From the NCBI GenBank assembly GCA_002633005.1, contig NMRA01000490.1:166170-230169 (forward strand): a DNA stretch of 64,000 nt. The letters run 5' to 3'. Of this stretch, positions 10,491-23,300 are shown piece after piece (within the stretch, counting starts at the first letter, position 1; each line of letters begins with the position of its first letter). A program made the translations under genes and the position numbers. Source of the stretch: Phoronis australis (taxonomy: Eukaryota > Phoronida > Phoronidae). Below the pieces are notes generated by a model. That model was given only the letters and a program-made list of their open reading frames with translations. It did not search any database and had not been told where the DNA came from.

Positions 10491-13180
10491 AGCCACAATG
10501 CCTCTTGACACTGTCTGGTTCTGTATATCTTTGTATTTACTATTTCATAATAAACATAAAAAATGCAACAAATCACAATGCAGGCCTGGTATGCAGGTAT
10601 CTCATCAGATGCTTGCACCATTGTAGGTCAGAGCAAACAGACTGGACGTATGCCAGCTCTCAGCAAAAAAGAATTCAAACAACGCAATCCCATCATACCG
10701 TAACGATTGGTACATTGTGTGACTTGTGAAACGTCCCTTATGACCGGGAAACCCGCCGTCCAACCATGGAGAGCTCCGTCGGATAATGCTGTTCATGTCG
10801 TCCACCTTAAATATGGCAAGGGTATCAGAAAGGTAAGGTGTCTTGTCGCAAGTTTTATGAATGTCAGCTATGCAGTCAGAAGAATAAGACAAAAATAAAA
10901 AATGAGAAACTGCTTTGATTAGTGGTAGATCACACTGAAGACCAGTGTAATTGCTCATTAACTGTTAAATTTAATTCGGGGTGATCTGATGAAAAATATT
11001 TACCCCAAACCAGCGCACTCTGGTAGCTGCACTAGTTATCACATGGGGAATTTTAACAAATGTTTTCCCTCTACTATGGCATTTTGCACACACTACTGGA
11101 ACGTTTCAGTGCAAGATTCGCCAACCTCCGATTAGCCATGGTTTATTGAACACCCAGCATCAGAAAGCCATGGACTGTTGTTAGGCTATGATCCTCTTTA
11201 GCTGGACAGGGCACTTCATTTGGTATCTCCTGAAATGAATACTACCGTAAAATCTCTTCAATTTCAGATAAAACAATTCTCAAATTTTGTACTTTTTCAT
11301 TTTCAAAAGGCTTGTAACGCTGTTGTGAATGCTCATGACAAGAATCCCATGTTGACACCCAAACCCGTCGAGATTGGGCATCTCGACCGGTTTGCCTACC
11401 TCCTGAATTACCGGTTGGGATCAAACACCTCATAGGGTTGTGGTTCATTAAATTCCCTGAAGCTGCTCAGACTTTATCATTCTTAGGTAATCAGAGCCAC
11501 CACTGGGGACAACAAATTTTTTTTTTTTAATTTTCAATTTGAAAGTTTTTATATAACATAATTGAATTGTTCATGAAAAGAAGACGTTTGTTTGGTTTTT
11601 GAATTTTTAAAATCGGACAAGATATTTGAGTTTTAGTCTGTGAATGTTAACCGAATGTTGCCTAGAGCTCACAAGTAGTCCAGCCAGTATTCTGTGCCTC
11701 ATTAACTCCTGGGGTGTGCAACATAATGGGCCAATTACCAAATCTGCAGGGAGCGTTGGATTTTGAGCTAGGCCAAGTGTCATCGTACAATTCTTGTCTT
11801 GTTATAGATTTTCTATAACATTGTGTGGCAGTAGCTTTGGCATTAAGAATTTTAAAGTTAAATAAAGCATTCGTTTGGTATTATTTCTGTTTTATGAGAT
11901 AAAAAAAGAAATTCCCTTGTTTGCCACATTGTGTATTAAATTAATAAGACTTTCCGGTAGTATCAGTTTCATGATGGGTCAGTAAGGAAAACATACAAAT
12001 TAGTTAGAGCTTAGGTGCGCATATTGCTTTTGTGTGTGAAATGTGACCCTTCCTAAGTAAAATGTAGTGCTTTTGAGAATCCCTCCATTTGTCTTGGCAA
12101 TGATATGATATTTAACATATGACTTAAGGAAGTCACCTGCTTGTGCCAAATATTTCTATATTAATAAACTGCAGTACAATGAGGAGTGGTGGACAGATGA
12201 ATGACAGAGAGTGAGTGCATACAGTGTTTATGTGGACATGCGTATCAGCTTACATGTGGACCTGTTCATCAGCAATTATGAACTCAATTAAATGTGAAAT
12301 TAAATTTTGGATCAATATGGGCTTGAGGGTGAGCTGGTGGACTTAATCAGAATACTAGCAACGAATTTATCCAGTAACAATTAGAAATGGAAATGTTGAA
12401 ATACTGTAATCTCAAAAAGCTTTGGTACCATAGTTATGACCAGGTGTGGCAACACCTGGCAAAGCAAAAAAGGCGAAATTTAACCAAACTTCAATTTGAC
12501 GTAAGGTTATTTTTCATGGTAAAAGCAAATTATGGGCATCAATTTACATTTATGTACGGACCAAATTCATCCAGTTGCTAAAACACCTAAGTTATAAAAA
12601 ATAAAATATCTAATTAACCAGAGTCTAACATTAAGTAGTCTTTACTGTACTAATCCAGGTAAATTCATCTTAAGATCCATTATCTTAAACACTCGGAGAC
12701 TCTAACCCACAGAAGATTGACAATGTGTTTCTGAAGCTACTGCATGAAAATGATTGACAACCAACTCTAGCAGGAACTGCTCTTAAAATTAAAAAGTAAA
12801 AAATCACCATCTATGACTTTATAGTTTCAGACATATATTTCATGACTTCATAGTCTTATCTGAGTGTGCTAGTCTCAACAAAAACAACATTTTAAAACTG
12901 TAGGCAAATCTAAAACAAAAACATGTTTTCTGTGAAAAAACTATTCCTGCTCTGGTTAAGTTAAATTAAATTACCAGGAATTTGTTTAATTTGCAAAAAT
13001 TGTGAGTTGTTGTTATAACTAGCTATAGATAATTAAGATAATCATGTTTGTTGATTGTGGAATATAGAAGTAAATCTTTCTACTATACCCTGTCAGACTG
13101 TCTCAGTGGTGCCTGTATCACACAATCATGGCATACAAAATTGAGGGACAAAAAGCATTCACGTGTTGAAAATACTAAAG
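10491..13180. other. Unassigned AT-rich sequence
   Basis: No recognisable gene, RNA or full element. The overlapping frames at 10505-10958 and 11220-11448 have no family match. A degenerate resemblance to the GGGAC family (AATTTAACCAAACTTCAATTTGACG) occurs near 12475-12560. Confidence 0.4.
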
Positions 13181-13404
13181 TAAGTGAAAATCCCTTTTGG
13201 AACCAAATAATTGTACCTTGATATCGTAAGTGTACAGCCGTTTCGTCGGAATATCACAGACTTGATTCACCACCGGGCGGGCCCTCTGTCGTTGTAGAAT
13301 AAAGCTGTAAAAACAGGATTCCCTAAGGTCAGGAGGAATCCCGTACACTGTACACTTACCACATCAAAGTACGGTTCTTTGGTTCCAAAAGGGATCTTCA
13401 CTTA
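13181..13404. mobile_element. Short element with long terminal inverted repeats
   Basis: The first ~54 bases (TAAGTGAAAATCCCTTTTGG ... GTAAGTGTAC) are complemented by the last ~55 (GTACACTTACC ... CCAAAAGGGATCTTCACTTA) with few mismatches. The total is 224 bases with no reading frame, and the centre contains a GC-rich CCGGGCGGGCC patch. This is the classic build of a miniature inverted-repeat element. Flanks do not show a convincing target duplication, so the superfamily is left open. Confidence 0.85.
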
Positions 13405-15615
13405 GTGCTTTCATCACCTAAATGGAACCCAGTTAAGTCTCATTGATGTGTTGCAGGTGAACAGGAATTTTCCAGAAATTAACAAGGCTCATAATGTTTT
13501 TAACAGTTTTTAATTCAGTAAATTGAGTTCTAAATTCCATGAAGCACTCAATAGTTGTGTCCACCAACCGCAAGTGTACATCAAATCATCTGCATGGGAA
13601 AACTCACCGTCCACGCCAACCACTAAGTTCCTAACAGAACCCTTCTTAGAAATTTAGCAGTAAGGATAGCATTTACATTTTTCACCCACCCAACACCCTG
13701 ATGCTTTCAGCTAGTATTGCCATAATATGGCATTTCCATAACATTGCGTTTCAAATGCTGTAAATCTTTAGGTGAAGGTAATATTACCCGAGTTTCCAAA
13801 GATCTAGACAGCTAGACCTGCTAGGTGTGCAGTTATACGTGCCCTACTACAGGTAGAGTGTATGGTACACTAAAAAAGATTGCAGCTTAAGATTTGACCA
13901 GGTGTATCCTACAAGAGAAACATTGTCTCAGTTTGTGGCCAGTGGAGACAATGCTCAGCTGACAAAAAACTCCATTATTTACACCAGGGACTTAGACTGA
14001 AAAATCTGTCACTTTAAGGTTGAAAGGAAGGCTCATGACAGCCTTGATTTGCCAAAGGATATTTCTATCAGAAACTTTCAACAGAATTACATTCACTGAC
14101 TGTACAAGCACTACTGTGCACAAATGGGTTCATATCATTTAGAACAGAAACCTAATTATTTTAGGTGCCTTCATGAAAATTATCCTCATTTGAATAATGG
14201 TCATTCCTATTGTATGTGCACCATCAATCAAGGAAATAGTTATATGGATAAATCTATAATCTAGGACAATGTGACTTTACCACAATAACTGTTGCTAACC
14301 AGGTAAATGAGACACAAGGGTAACAAATATTCAGTTCCATCAAACTTTGTATTATTTATCTGAATTTCTTTTTAAAAATACCATTAATGATTGAACTTAG
14401 TAGGATTTTTTCTTAGCTTTTTCTGGCTTTAACATTTTCGTAATTTTAGGCACCATATTTTTTTCTTCATTGATGACCATGTATTCCCATGTGTTTAAGA
14501 ATAACAAGCACAAATTGTAATTTTAAGGAAATAATTTTTTATAGCCACAATTGAGGCACTTTTCATTGTTTATTTCCAACAGTTTCAAACAATTACATCA
14601 TCATCCGCTGTCATGTTTATTATAGTTGACAAAATGTATCACCTCTCCTTTATGGTCACACGAAAACCTTTTCACCTATGTGGTATAATGTTTTTGCTAC
14701 ATACGGACTGAAAAGTAACTATATTTTCAGCCAATAAATCAAAAGTAATTTATGACCATCATTCCAGACAACAGGGGTCACTACTTCACAGTCAAAGACA
14801 GTGAACACCTGGGTAAAACTAATCTTGAATGTCTTGTGGAAACAATAAAGGGTTCAGAAGAATCATGGTCCATACCATTGTACCCTACCACAAGACCAAT
14901 AGACAAGCTTGAAACATAATCATATGTGGTATAATATAGCAGCAGTGAAGGACAAATAGCACCTTTTATAACATGTCACAAGACTGACATCTTTTGGTAG
15001 GCAATGTCATTTTAACACAGAACTACACTTAAAATAGTCCACATACAAACGACACAGAGAGGAAAAACCTTGAGGGGTTGGGGAGGGCAGTAGAGAGGAA
15101 GGTGGAAGGGGGGAAGAGAGAGACAGAAAATTTGGCAATTATTTTTTAACTCACTGTCTCCAGCAATTGTTATGTCAAAAATACTGAAACTTTTGAATTT
15201 TTATACTCCTTTGAAATAGTCCTCAGCATGTACTGCACTACAATTAGAATTGATTTCTGAACAGGTGGACAAGTGACAATTCATTAGTTTTAAAGATTGT
15301 ACTAAGTCTAAGTAAGCTAAACTTATTGGGTCATAATTTTATGCACCCTAATACAACAAAGCCTGTCGGTCGAAATGGACAAACTGGCAAGATTAGGCAA
15401 ATCTTATGCTAACAGGATATGCATGCAAGTTGACATGAACTGCTTACTACAGCGTATCCATCTCATTCCTCTGCACATCAAAGGCTTGACAGCGCCATCA
15501 GGGATTGAAGTGAGCTAGTCGCTCATTCATGGGCTAATGGCTGAACTTGCTGGATGAGATAATTGCGGTTGTAAACCAACATGCAGGTTTCAAAGTCAGA
15601 AAACGAACACTACAA
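13405..15615. other. Unassigned sequence with a polypurine tract
   Basis: Almost no ATG frames of 60 codons occur in this stretch. A purine-rich, G-heavy run lies at about 15056-15128 (GAGGGGTTGGGGAGGGCAG, then GGAAGGTGGAAGGGGGGAAG). An open segment around 13870-13990 reads plausibly as protein but lacks a donor site. Nothing else is recognisable. Confidence 0.4.
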
Positions 15616-16085
15616 GCCCTTTCATACTGACTTAACTCCAGTCTAAGCGGAGCATCGACGTTAACTGCGAAGTTAACTAAACCGTTCATACTGGCTTCGG
15701 TAGTTAAGGAACATTGAAGTAAACGGCAGGTGGCGCTGTTGTCATCGATGTAATTACAAGGTAGCACTGCACGCTAAGATTTTTTTTTTAATGTGACAAT
15801 TTTGAAATTACATTTACATGTGCTAATTGACATAAAATTCGATTGGTGATTATTCGAGCAAAATATAAGCAACTATTAGCGACTCCATTACCCTCAAAAT
15901 TGTTGACGATAACAGTGGCACCTGGCGATATCTTCGATGGGACCGAAGTTGACCATTCATACTGCACCGCAATGTCGACGCTGCGCTGTTAAATCCACCT
16001 GTTAACTGGGATGTTAATTGGAGCTGTTAACTTCGATCCAGGACTGAAGTTAATGCGTTCATACTGACTGCAACTTTCGCATGAT
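15616..16085. mobile_element. ~470-base element with subterminal GTTAAC and TTCATACTG repeats
   Basis: The left half (from GCCCTTTCATACTGACTTAA) and right half (to GCGTTCATACTGACTGCAAC) are a degenerate inverted pair over roughly 150 bases. The inner blocks CTTCGGT...CAGGTGGCGCTG and the complement of CAGTGGCACCTGGCG...ACCGAAG line up. TTCATACTG occurs four times and (A)GTTAAC(T) at least seven times. The segment 53104-53262 is a second, partial copy matching the complement of the right half. No transposase is encoded. The many terminal-type motifs suggest a non-autonomous DNA transposon. Confidence 0.75.
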
Positions 16086-16244
16086 GGCTTTCTGTCGTTC
16101 AGCAACTTTTCCAGACGTGAGGGGTTCTGAACGTGCGATAACATCTGGCTCCTTTGTCCTTTGTTAACTGCCCAGCACAGTCTTATGTCCTGTATGACAA
16201 GCAGGCCAATTTCTCCCAGGTTTCAAAGGGTTACTGAAACCTGG

Positions 16245-16585
16245 CAGAATGAATTGTCTTAACTACTGTTATAGTTGGGTGATTTTGGCGATTCAAAAAC
16301 TAAACATGATCAGCAATTGACAAGGAATTCAGAAAATTAATGATATTGGTTTATGTTCAAATATGTTATAACTTAACTTTGATTTTTAGCAGCACAGCTC
16401 AGTCAGCCTAGATATGATCTGATCGGAGATTAGAGCAATTATCGAACAAAACAGAGCCGGCCCTCCAACCATAAATGCCAGAATGGCGTTAATCGGTCGC
16501 GTAAGATATTGGCTACAGGGGTGATCTTCCCAACTTGTTGTTGGGTTATCGAACAAGTTGGGAGCAACAGGAAAACTCTGTAATG
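16245..16585 (-). repeat. 340-base dispersed repeat with hydrophobic frame, copy A
   Basis: The complement of this segment aligns end to end with 30704-31043 (340 bases), about 85% identical by eye, including non-coding flanks such as AAGTTAAGTTATAACATA and AACATAAACCAAT. The minus frame 16386-16634 contains PTTSWEDHPCSQYLTRPIN followed by a hydrophobic stretch. Substitutions between copies are mostly amino-acid-changing (about 11 changing to 3 silent in the region I compared), near the neutral ratio. This is therefore a mobile or duplicated non-coding repeat and not a conserved gene. Confidence 0.75.
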
Positions 16586-17340
16586 GAAACCATCGACGCA
16601 TCCACGTTAGTATAATGAAAGGCTCTAATGGCAAACAACCAACATGACTGTTGTCTCATGGATTGGAAGTAAAACTGGTAGTGATGACGTGATTCCCACA
16701 AATTAGTCTGTCTTAAACAAAAATTTTTTAGATTTTTGAGGGTAAATTTTGATACTCAATTGGATAGTAACAATGACGCATAAGAACTTCACTACAAGAG
16801 TGACTGTTAAGTTGTTTCGTATACAATGAAAATGGTCTTTACAAAAACACACTTAAGAACTCATATTGAAAGAGTTCATGAACAATCATATTTTATCAGA
16901 ACTCATGCTCTAAATTTGCTAGTTCATTCGACGGTTTTTTTAAAATAAGAATTCTGTTCAAAGTTTTGTTCACGACAAACCTTATGTATTTTGAATATAT
17001 GACTTTTGTCAATTAAATGTGTAAATTGTTCAATCTGCTTCTTACAGGATTTTGTTCAGATACAACATTTCAATATAAACAGGCTTTACCAGCTTTTAGA
17101 CCAACCCCTTCAAAAATGGAAAAAGACAAATAGTCCTGACTGCCATATTTAAGGTGACTCATATTTCCACAATCATGTGATTTTTTTAAATGTTGACACA
17201 AAAAATTCACTGCCATTTTGCATATGCAAACAAGCGTCATTTCAACTATACAAAACGTATTTCACTAATAGTAGCAGAAATCAGGATATGAATATGGTGA
17301 CAAGTTAATCAAGAAGATTGTAGAGCACAATAAGCTAAGT
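16586..17340. other. Unassigned AT-rich sequence
   Basis: Nothing recognisable. A pyrimidine-rich acceptor-like site near 17047 (CAATCTGCTTCTTACAG) has no nearby donor. Confidence 0.4.
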
Positions 17341-17553
17341 ATGGTATAATCTCATCAGTTTGGGACAAAACTGTTGAGAGCAGCCAGGTTTTGAAAATAT
17401 TGTCTGCTGGTGGCTGCAGGCCTGGTATTGAAATTGAACATGACAGGGCATTGTGTTGGTTCCATATATCTTTTATGAAGATGAGAAAAAAATTTCACGT
17501 GAGTGCCTGCTTGTCTACTGCCATCCTGTGTCCTAAATTGGTCATATTTTACT
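17341..17553. repeat. GGGAC-end family, diverged copy
   Basis: The left end ATGGTATAATCTCATCAGTT runs into TGGGAC and the right end is GTGTCCTAAATTGGTCATAT plus TTTAC. These are the same inverted termini as the 9696-9967 copy. The interior is not alignable with other copies, suggesting a subfamily. Confidence 0.5.
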
Positions 17554-18430
17554 GAAGCAATAGCCACTTCTACTAGAATACTACATCACCTTCTCCGATT
17601 CTTTGGTACTTACCCATCTGAAGCTCATTTAAGTTTGTACTTTAATTTTTTCACTCATTTTCACTTCAAATTTCCTTGTATAAAATGTCCGACTATTTTA
17701 AGTACACCAGCTATATAACTGGTAGTTGAGTGGCTAGACTCCTAACTAGCTGCCTTAAAACATCAATACAATGAAGCTGTGTCCATGGGGCATTCATGCT
17801 GGCCACCTGAGTTCTCTTGAGATCTGATCGCTCACCATTCAGTTGTTTAACAGAATCAAATCAAATCAATTGTTACTGCACAACACTAACATTTTCAGGA
17901 CGGCCAAACGATTAATCACATAATCTGTGACCTTCACATTAAAAATCTGTATTTTGCAAGTGAAAACTTGTACAACTTCCAAAGTTTTCAGAAAATGGAT
18001 GGGCATGAACTGTCTTACAACATCTGTTGTGGCGCTTTTTATTGCCCATCTTACCAGAGATTACCTATTATACGTTATTTACCTGTATTCATTTTATTGT
18101 AATTGTACTAGTCATAATAAATGACCTTATATCACCTACATCAGTCTCCTTTTCATCTCTGGTAACGAGCTTGCGACGCACGTATCATTTATCTATTATC
18201 CGGGACATATGTCGATCATAAAACTCATATTTCAAATCATGTTTAACTAGAACGCTACATTACTATTAACACAGCTGGTCACATTCATCTTCTTTTGTTT
18301 TGCTGCCTAATCCCATTACCATGGCCCTAAAATCCTGATCTATGCCGATCCTGTAGGCGGCCATGTTCTCAGTGATGAAACCAGCGTGACACAAAGCATT
18401 GAACTTTTGTCCCCGTTTTCTAACTATATT
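17554..18430. other. Unassigned sequence
   Basis: No gene recognised. The minus frame 18266-18502 runs into the left terminus of the next element and matches no family I know. Confidence 0.4.
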
Positions 18431-18830
18431 CCAATAGGGTCGTCCCGGATTACACAGCAACACTGGAGTCTCGCTGTATTTACCCACTAATGCTGTTAAC
18501 ATTCGTCAGGGACATTTGTTGCCTCGTTTTCGTGCCACTGCAGTTTCACATGTTACTTGTTGTTTGATTCTTAGCAAGTTTTTCTTGGTTCCATTACTCA
18601 ATTCATCCTTCCAATGCCAATGAAGTATCACTGCTGTGCTGTGGGCTGCAATTCCGACTTGAAAAAGTTTGATAAACTGGGTAAATACCCTGAAATTCTT
18701 CGCCTTCCCGAAATCATTGAGAGATACGAAAATGTGCCTGATTTCCAAAACTTGGTCACGCGCTTTCTTATCTCCAGGTCAAGGGAGAGTTCTATCGTCG
18801 TGTAATCTGAGATGGCCCTATTCCTTGGAA
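18431..18830 (+). mobile_element. THAP-fragment short element, copy 2
   Basis: The left terminus CCAATAGGGTCGTCCCGGAT plus TACACAGC is complemented by TCGTGTAATCTGAGATGGCC plus CTATT at the right, about 30 bases of imperfect inverted repeat. The interior aligns with 3358-3702 and adds a block missing there (18600-18660) that encodes the start of a THAP-type domain. At 400 bases it is far too short to encode a transposase, so it is a deletion derivative. The target duplication is unclear. Confidence 0.7.
18614..18805 (+). pseudogene. THAP-type zinc-finger fragment
   Basis: The frame begins MPMKYHCCAVGCNSD, closely matching the N-terminus of THAP domains, where the C-x2-4-C pair lies within the first dozen residues. 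After KFDKLGKYPEILRLPE the THAP pattern is lost: there is no invariant W and no distal C-x2-H pair. The other copy keeps the F-x-FP motif that this one has lost through a short deletion. THAP domains bind DNA as part of P-element-like transposases and cellular regulators. This is a relic of about 63 codons, not a functional finger. Confidence 0.55.
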
Positions 18831-20304
18831 TAGTTGCCTCAGAAATTTCTCTCTTAAGACATCTTAATTTGAGAGCTTAGACCAGCGGGGTGCATGCAAA
18901 ATGTGGAGACTCACCCGTCATTTTCCTGCGTAATTCTCGGCCTTTTGCAACAAAGGAAGATATGTCATCGTTTTGAAAACAATACGCTTGTGATACGCAC
19001 ACGTGCCATCTAAATTTTTGTGACATTCTCTCAGGAAATGATGACAGCTTTGTAGCAGCAAAATTTGTTCTGAAATTCGGTTTTGTAGTATCAAAATTCT
19101 TAAGTTATAATGAAGTGAAACCAGTTCCGATAATTTGCTGTGTGTGACGTATACGCAACCTCGGGAAAGAATAACATTTGACTGAAAAATCGGCAAAAAA
19201 AGAAACTGGTCAAGAGGTGATGCAACATTTCATAGCGCTGAAAGCCAACCCAAAAAATTGCTCAATTTTAGCAGCAGAATAACGGTAGAATGTCAATTTT
19301 CCAACACCGGTAAATAATTTTGCAAGAACGTAGTATACAACTTCGCTCCAAGGCTAGTGGCCAGCGTTCCCCCACCATAACCCGGGGATAGAGGGAACCC
19401 CTGCCCAATTTTTTATAGGTCAACATATAGCAAAAAGACTTGCAAATGTTTTTGCTATATGACCTTGGAATGTTGATCATTTGTTTTTTTCTTAAGGCAA
19501 ACATCTTTTCTTATAGTACATTACGAAAAGGACCTGTGCATACCAGTGAGTTCGGTCCGTATAACTGTGTATAACTGTTTTATCAATTGTTGGGGTTGGG
19601 AAAAGAAAATGTGACATAATTTTTTAAAATGGCTAAAAGTTTTCAGATGCTTTAGCCATTTTGACTGATACCTTTAAAGTCTAGCGCAAGCCTAGTACTG
19701 ATATTATCCAACCAAAGTTGTTTTTTCACCATTGAAATGAGTCAATTCCTGCAGTGGTGGGTATTGAAATGGGCCATTCTTCTGAGTCGGGTATTGCAAT
19801 GCGTCTCTCTTCTGAGTCAGGTATTGAAAAGAGTTCTAGACATATTGTACAATATACAAGCAGCTTTTTCACGATTGTACTGAAATGGATGCACCGAATC
19901 TTAACCCATTTTTATGAAGACCAGCCTGGTCTTACACAATTGCAATAATTAGTGGAACTCAGAAGCCAGTTCAACAACATTTAATTAAGATCATTTATTT
20001 GTTCAGCCCATTTCTGTCCAACTGGAAATTTTGCTTTCTTGACACATTAACTTTCAGATGATTTTCTGAAGAGAAATAAATGCTCCAAATCCTTAGCACT
20101 TTTAAATCCCGTATTTAATGATTTTCAGGCCCTTGAAGTATGTAGAATGGAGGTACAACCCAACATTTTTTAGCAATAGAGTAGATAACATTACAGCAAC
20201 TATCCAAGCATGGCTAATGCATGAAACGAAAGCATGAAACCAAACCTGGTCCCATGGGCAGATTATATGAGCAACATAAATCTTGTGGCCAAGACTAAGT
20301 GTGC
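18831..20304. other. Unassigned sequence
   Basis: No gene recognised. The minus frame 18918-19196 (92 codons) is the longest and has no family resemblance. A short imperfect duplication (TCTTCTGAGTC(G/A)GGTATTG) lies at about 19778-19826. Confidence 0.4.
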
Positions 20305-20330
20305 TGGCGGCGGTGGTGGTGGTGGCGGCG
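20305..20330 (+). repeat. (GGY)n trinucleotide run
   Basis: About eight consecutive GGC/GGT triplets. In one plus frame it reads as polyglycine, but the frame around it is not otherwise coding-like. Confidence 0.85.
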
Positions 20331-23300
20331 TATTAATCATTCACAAAATTGATCAGTTCTTTTCCAAACTACAAGCATTAGTATTTTTTCACAGCGCCTT
20401 CCAGAGCAGGACGTTGTTGAGGAGTTACTATATCTCTAATTGTGAGACATAAGGATGATGACTGACTTGTGATAATCCGAGTAGAGAGTAGGAACTGTGA
20501 CCATCTTTGTAGACTACGAAGACCTGTTCCTCTGTTACATGATTTGACCCTTCTGGCCATGTTCTGTCGTTGAAAGCTTTGTCACTGAAGTACAAGAATG
20601 AGGGAGAATGGGTGTGCAGCACCATCACATTACAGTGTACCTGGAGTTCTGTCCATAGACTTTGTTGATTATTTTATGGCTTGACTCTGTGTCTTCAACC
20701 AGCTACTTTAAAAGGTGCTCTAACTACTGCCACCAACCATAACCAAAACAACAACGAAAAAGTGCCTGGGTTTTTTCATGGAATCTGCAGGAAGAAGGGT
20801 GATACTGGAAACCCCAAACACCAATGTGTCTCAAGGTGCTCCTTAAAATCATGAGCTCGGCAAGAAAAACGGCAAAATTTGGGGGTCACATGTTGTGCCC
20901 TGGATGTCACTAGGAACGTTCTAAGAGATTTGATGGTTGTTCTCATCATACATAACTTGATGCATGCATCACAGGTGCAGAGCTGGCGAGAGCCTGACGA
21001 TGAAGCACTTCAAGTGGTCGATGTGACTCCTAAAATCATAGAGGTACTCACTGTCTAAGTTATATAGTTCATTGGAAAGTTACAGCGACAAATGTTTTCA
21101 CCCCAAGTTCAAATGGTGACCTAATGACTACTACTATTCATAATACAATTTCTGTCATGATAGACCAGCCGATAAGACTAAGGGACTGATCAAACTATAG
21201 ATCTATAATGATCTAATTAGAGTAGAAGATGTTGGACATGAGTTTGGCAAATAATAAGGCATCTGAACGACAAAAACTGAGCATGCATTCCAGGGACCTT
21301 ACTGGTAGCCACCCATATATTAATAATGTGATAACCTAGTATATATACATAAAACCTTGCAATTCAGAAACAGTTACAAAGGTGTCTTCAGTGTTTTCCT
21401 GAAGGATATTGAGTCAAGCTTCTTAAACCTCCCTCACCCCTCTGGCCCCACCTTTGGTAAATACAAAAATGCCAAAGCAATGAAGAAAGGGATGTCACAT
21501 CCTTTTCTTCAACTCTTTGGCATTTTCCTGTACCTTTTTCCCTTTAGGCGTCAGCTGCTGTCTAAAGCATTTGTTTTTTTTTAAGTCTAAGCGTCCTATT
21601 GAGATCAATTAAAAATGCTTTTCCACTTCTTTTTACTTAAAAACTTCACCGTGGATTTCTCGAGCAAAATCTGAAATATAGGGTTAACTAATAATTTAAC
21701 TCTGTTATCAACACACTTCTTTCTCCACCATGAACAAAATTGCCAGCAACTTCCAAAAAGGCTAGATCTTGTACATACTGCAGTGTGCAAGCCAAGGTGC
21801 ATTTGGTTGCATTGATCACTCAAGTTGTATACCAACATTCCTGTGTAGGTACCATCTCAATATTTACACCATTGTGTGGTAGGCCTCTCAAGTGGGTTTA
21901 CTGGCAATTTTGACCGCAAACCAATCTAGTTATTCCCAAGTGATAATCTTTCCACACATAATCAAAACACTTTCAAAATAACCAGATAAACATGCCATTT
22001 TCAAAATACTTATTTATTTTCTGGGGTTGCTTCACAGTGGACTTCAATTTGGAAGGTCATGTGTGGCCAGGGCCATGTCTGGCTCAGTAAGCGCCATCTA
22101 TGGGTTAGCACCTGTACCCAATTTATTGAAATTTTCAGGTTTAAGCGCTCACCACCCAATTTCCAGGATGGCCAATTTAAGCGCTCAGGGCGTTAAATCT
22201 GAATGTTTGTAACTCTATGGTTACGAATGGAAGGAAATTCCTTCAGGAAACATAAGTGATTTGGTTCTAAACGATTTGCTACTGCAAACTGTACAAAGCA
22301 CTTGGAGCCAATTATGTGTAAAATTGTGCAAAAGCACAAATGTGAAGCCGTGAATGCATGTAAATACTGCAAAACCACATGTCATTTCCAGAGGTTTCTT
22401 ACGCTGTGTGGGAAAAATATTGTTTAATGGTAGCGATGGTACAGGACTAATGAAAATAGTAAAGCAATGATTCGATGATGCATTTTATTACAAATTTTAT
22501 ATAAGAAAATAACATTTGACTTGTAAGCCATATTCTGTCCAGAATTGCTGCTCTTTTTACCACAAATGCATAGTCAACTTCTATAGTTCCCTCTGCATTA
22601 ACTTCAAAAATGCCAAAACTAATTTCGCAAACAAACAAATTTATCAGATGCCAACAACCAGTGTTTTGGCAGTGATGAAACAAGCACAATTGTTTTGATA
22701 ATTACGTCACTAAAATCACAGGATCAATCTGTACTACCCTCAGGCCGCTTCAAACAACCAGGTTCTTTCTGGAAACTTCATGTCAGATTACCAAGAAATG
22801 CTCATAAATGTCAAAATGGAGTGCTCTGAAACTAACTTGAGAATTCTCGCCAAGAACATACAAATATTGAAGTAGCAGAGACCACTTTTTAATGCAATTG
22901 TTGTCATTAATATGGGGAAAATTATCACTTGAAGATACCTGCCACGAGCTGACTTCATCAACTGCTACAGTAACTACATCAAGTCGTCCAGGATAATGCT
23001 GGCCTTTATCCAGGATTTCGAAAATAGGGTGTCCAAAATGGGGTTCCCAATATTCCAGGGCGTCCATGATTCTGACGCGTAACCCCCACCCCCAGGACCG
23101 TTCACCAGCAACCCCTTCCACACTCGGAGCTTTTTACATTAATACCTTCAGTGCATAAAGGTCTGCATCCTTATTAAGTTAAACTAAGGGGACAAATGCA
23201 TCTCATAAAACCAGGTAACTTAGTGAAAACAATGAAGGTCACACTATTAGTGTGAGAGTATGCATGCAAGATTTAAGCTTCAAGTTCTATTCACCATTTA

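Noticed and set aside
13870-13990. Plausible coding stretch containing RETLSQFVASGDNAQLTK
   Set aside because: No donor at its 3' side and competing acceptor placements; an open run of about 45 codons is common at this composition.
16386-16634. Conserved membrane-protein gene family (also 30703-30903)
   Set aside because: Changes between the copies are at the neutral ratio and similarity continues beyond the stop codon, so it is a repeat.
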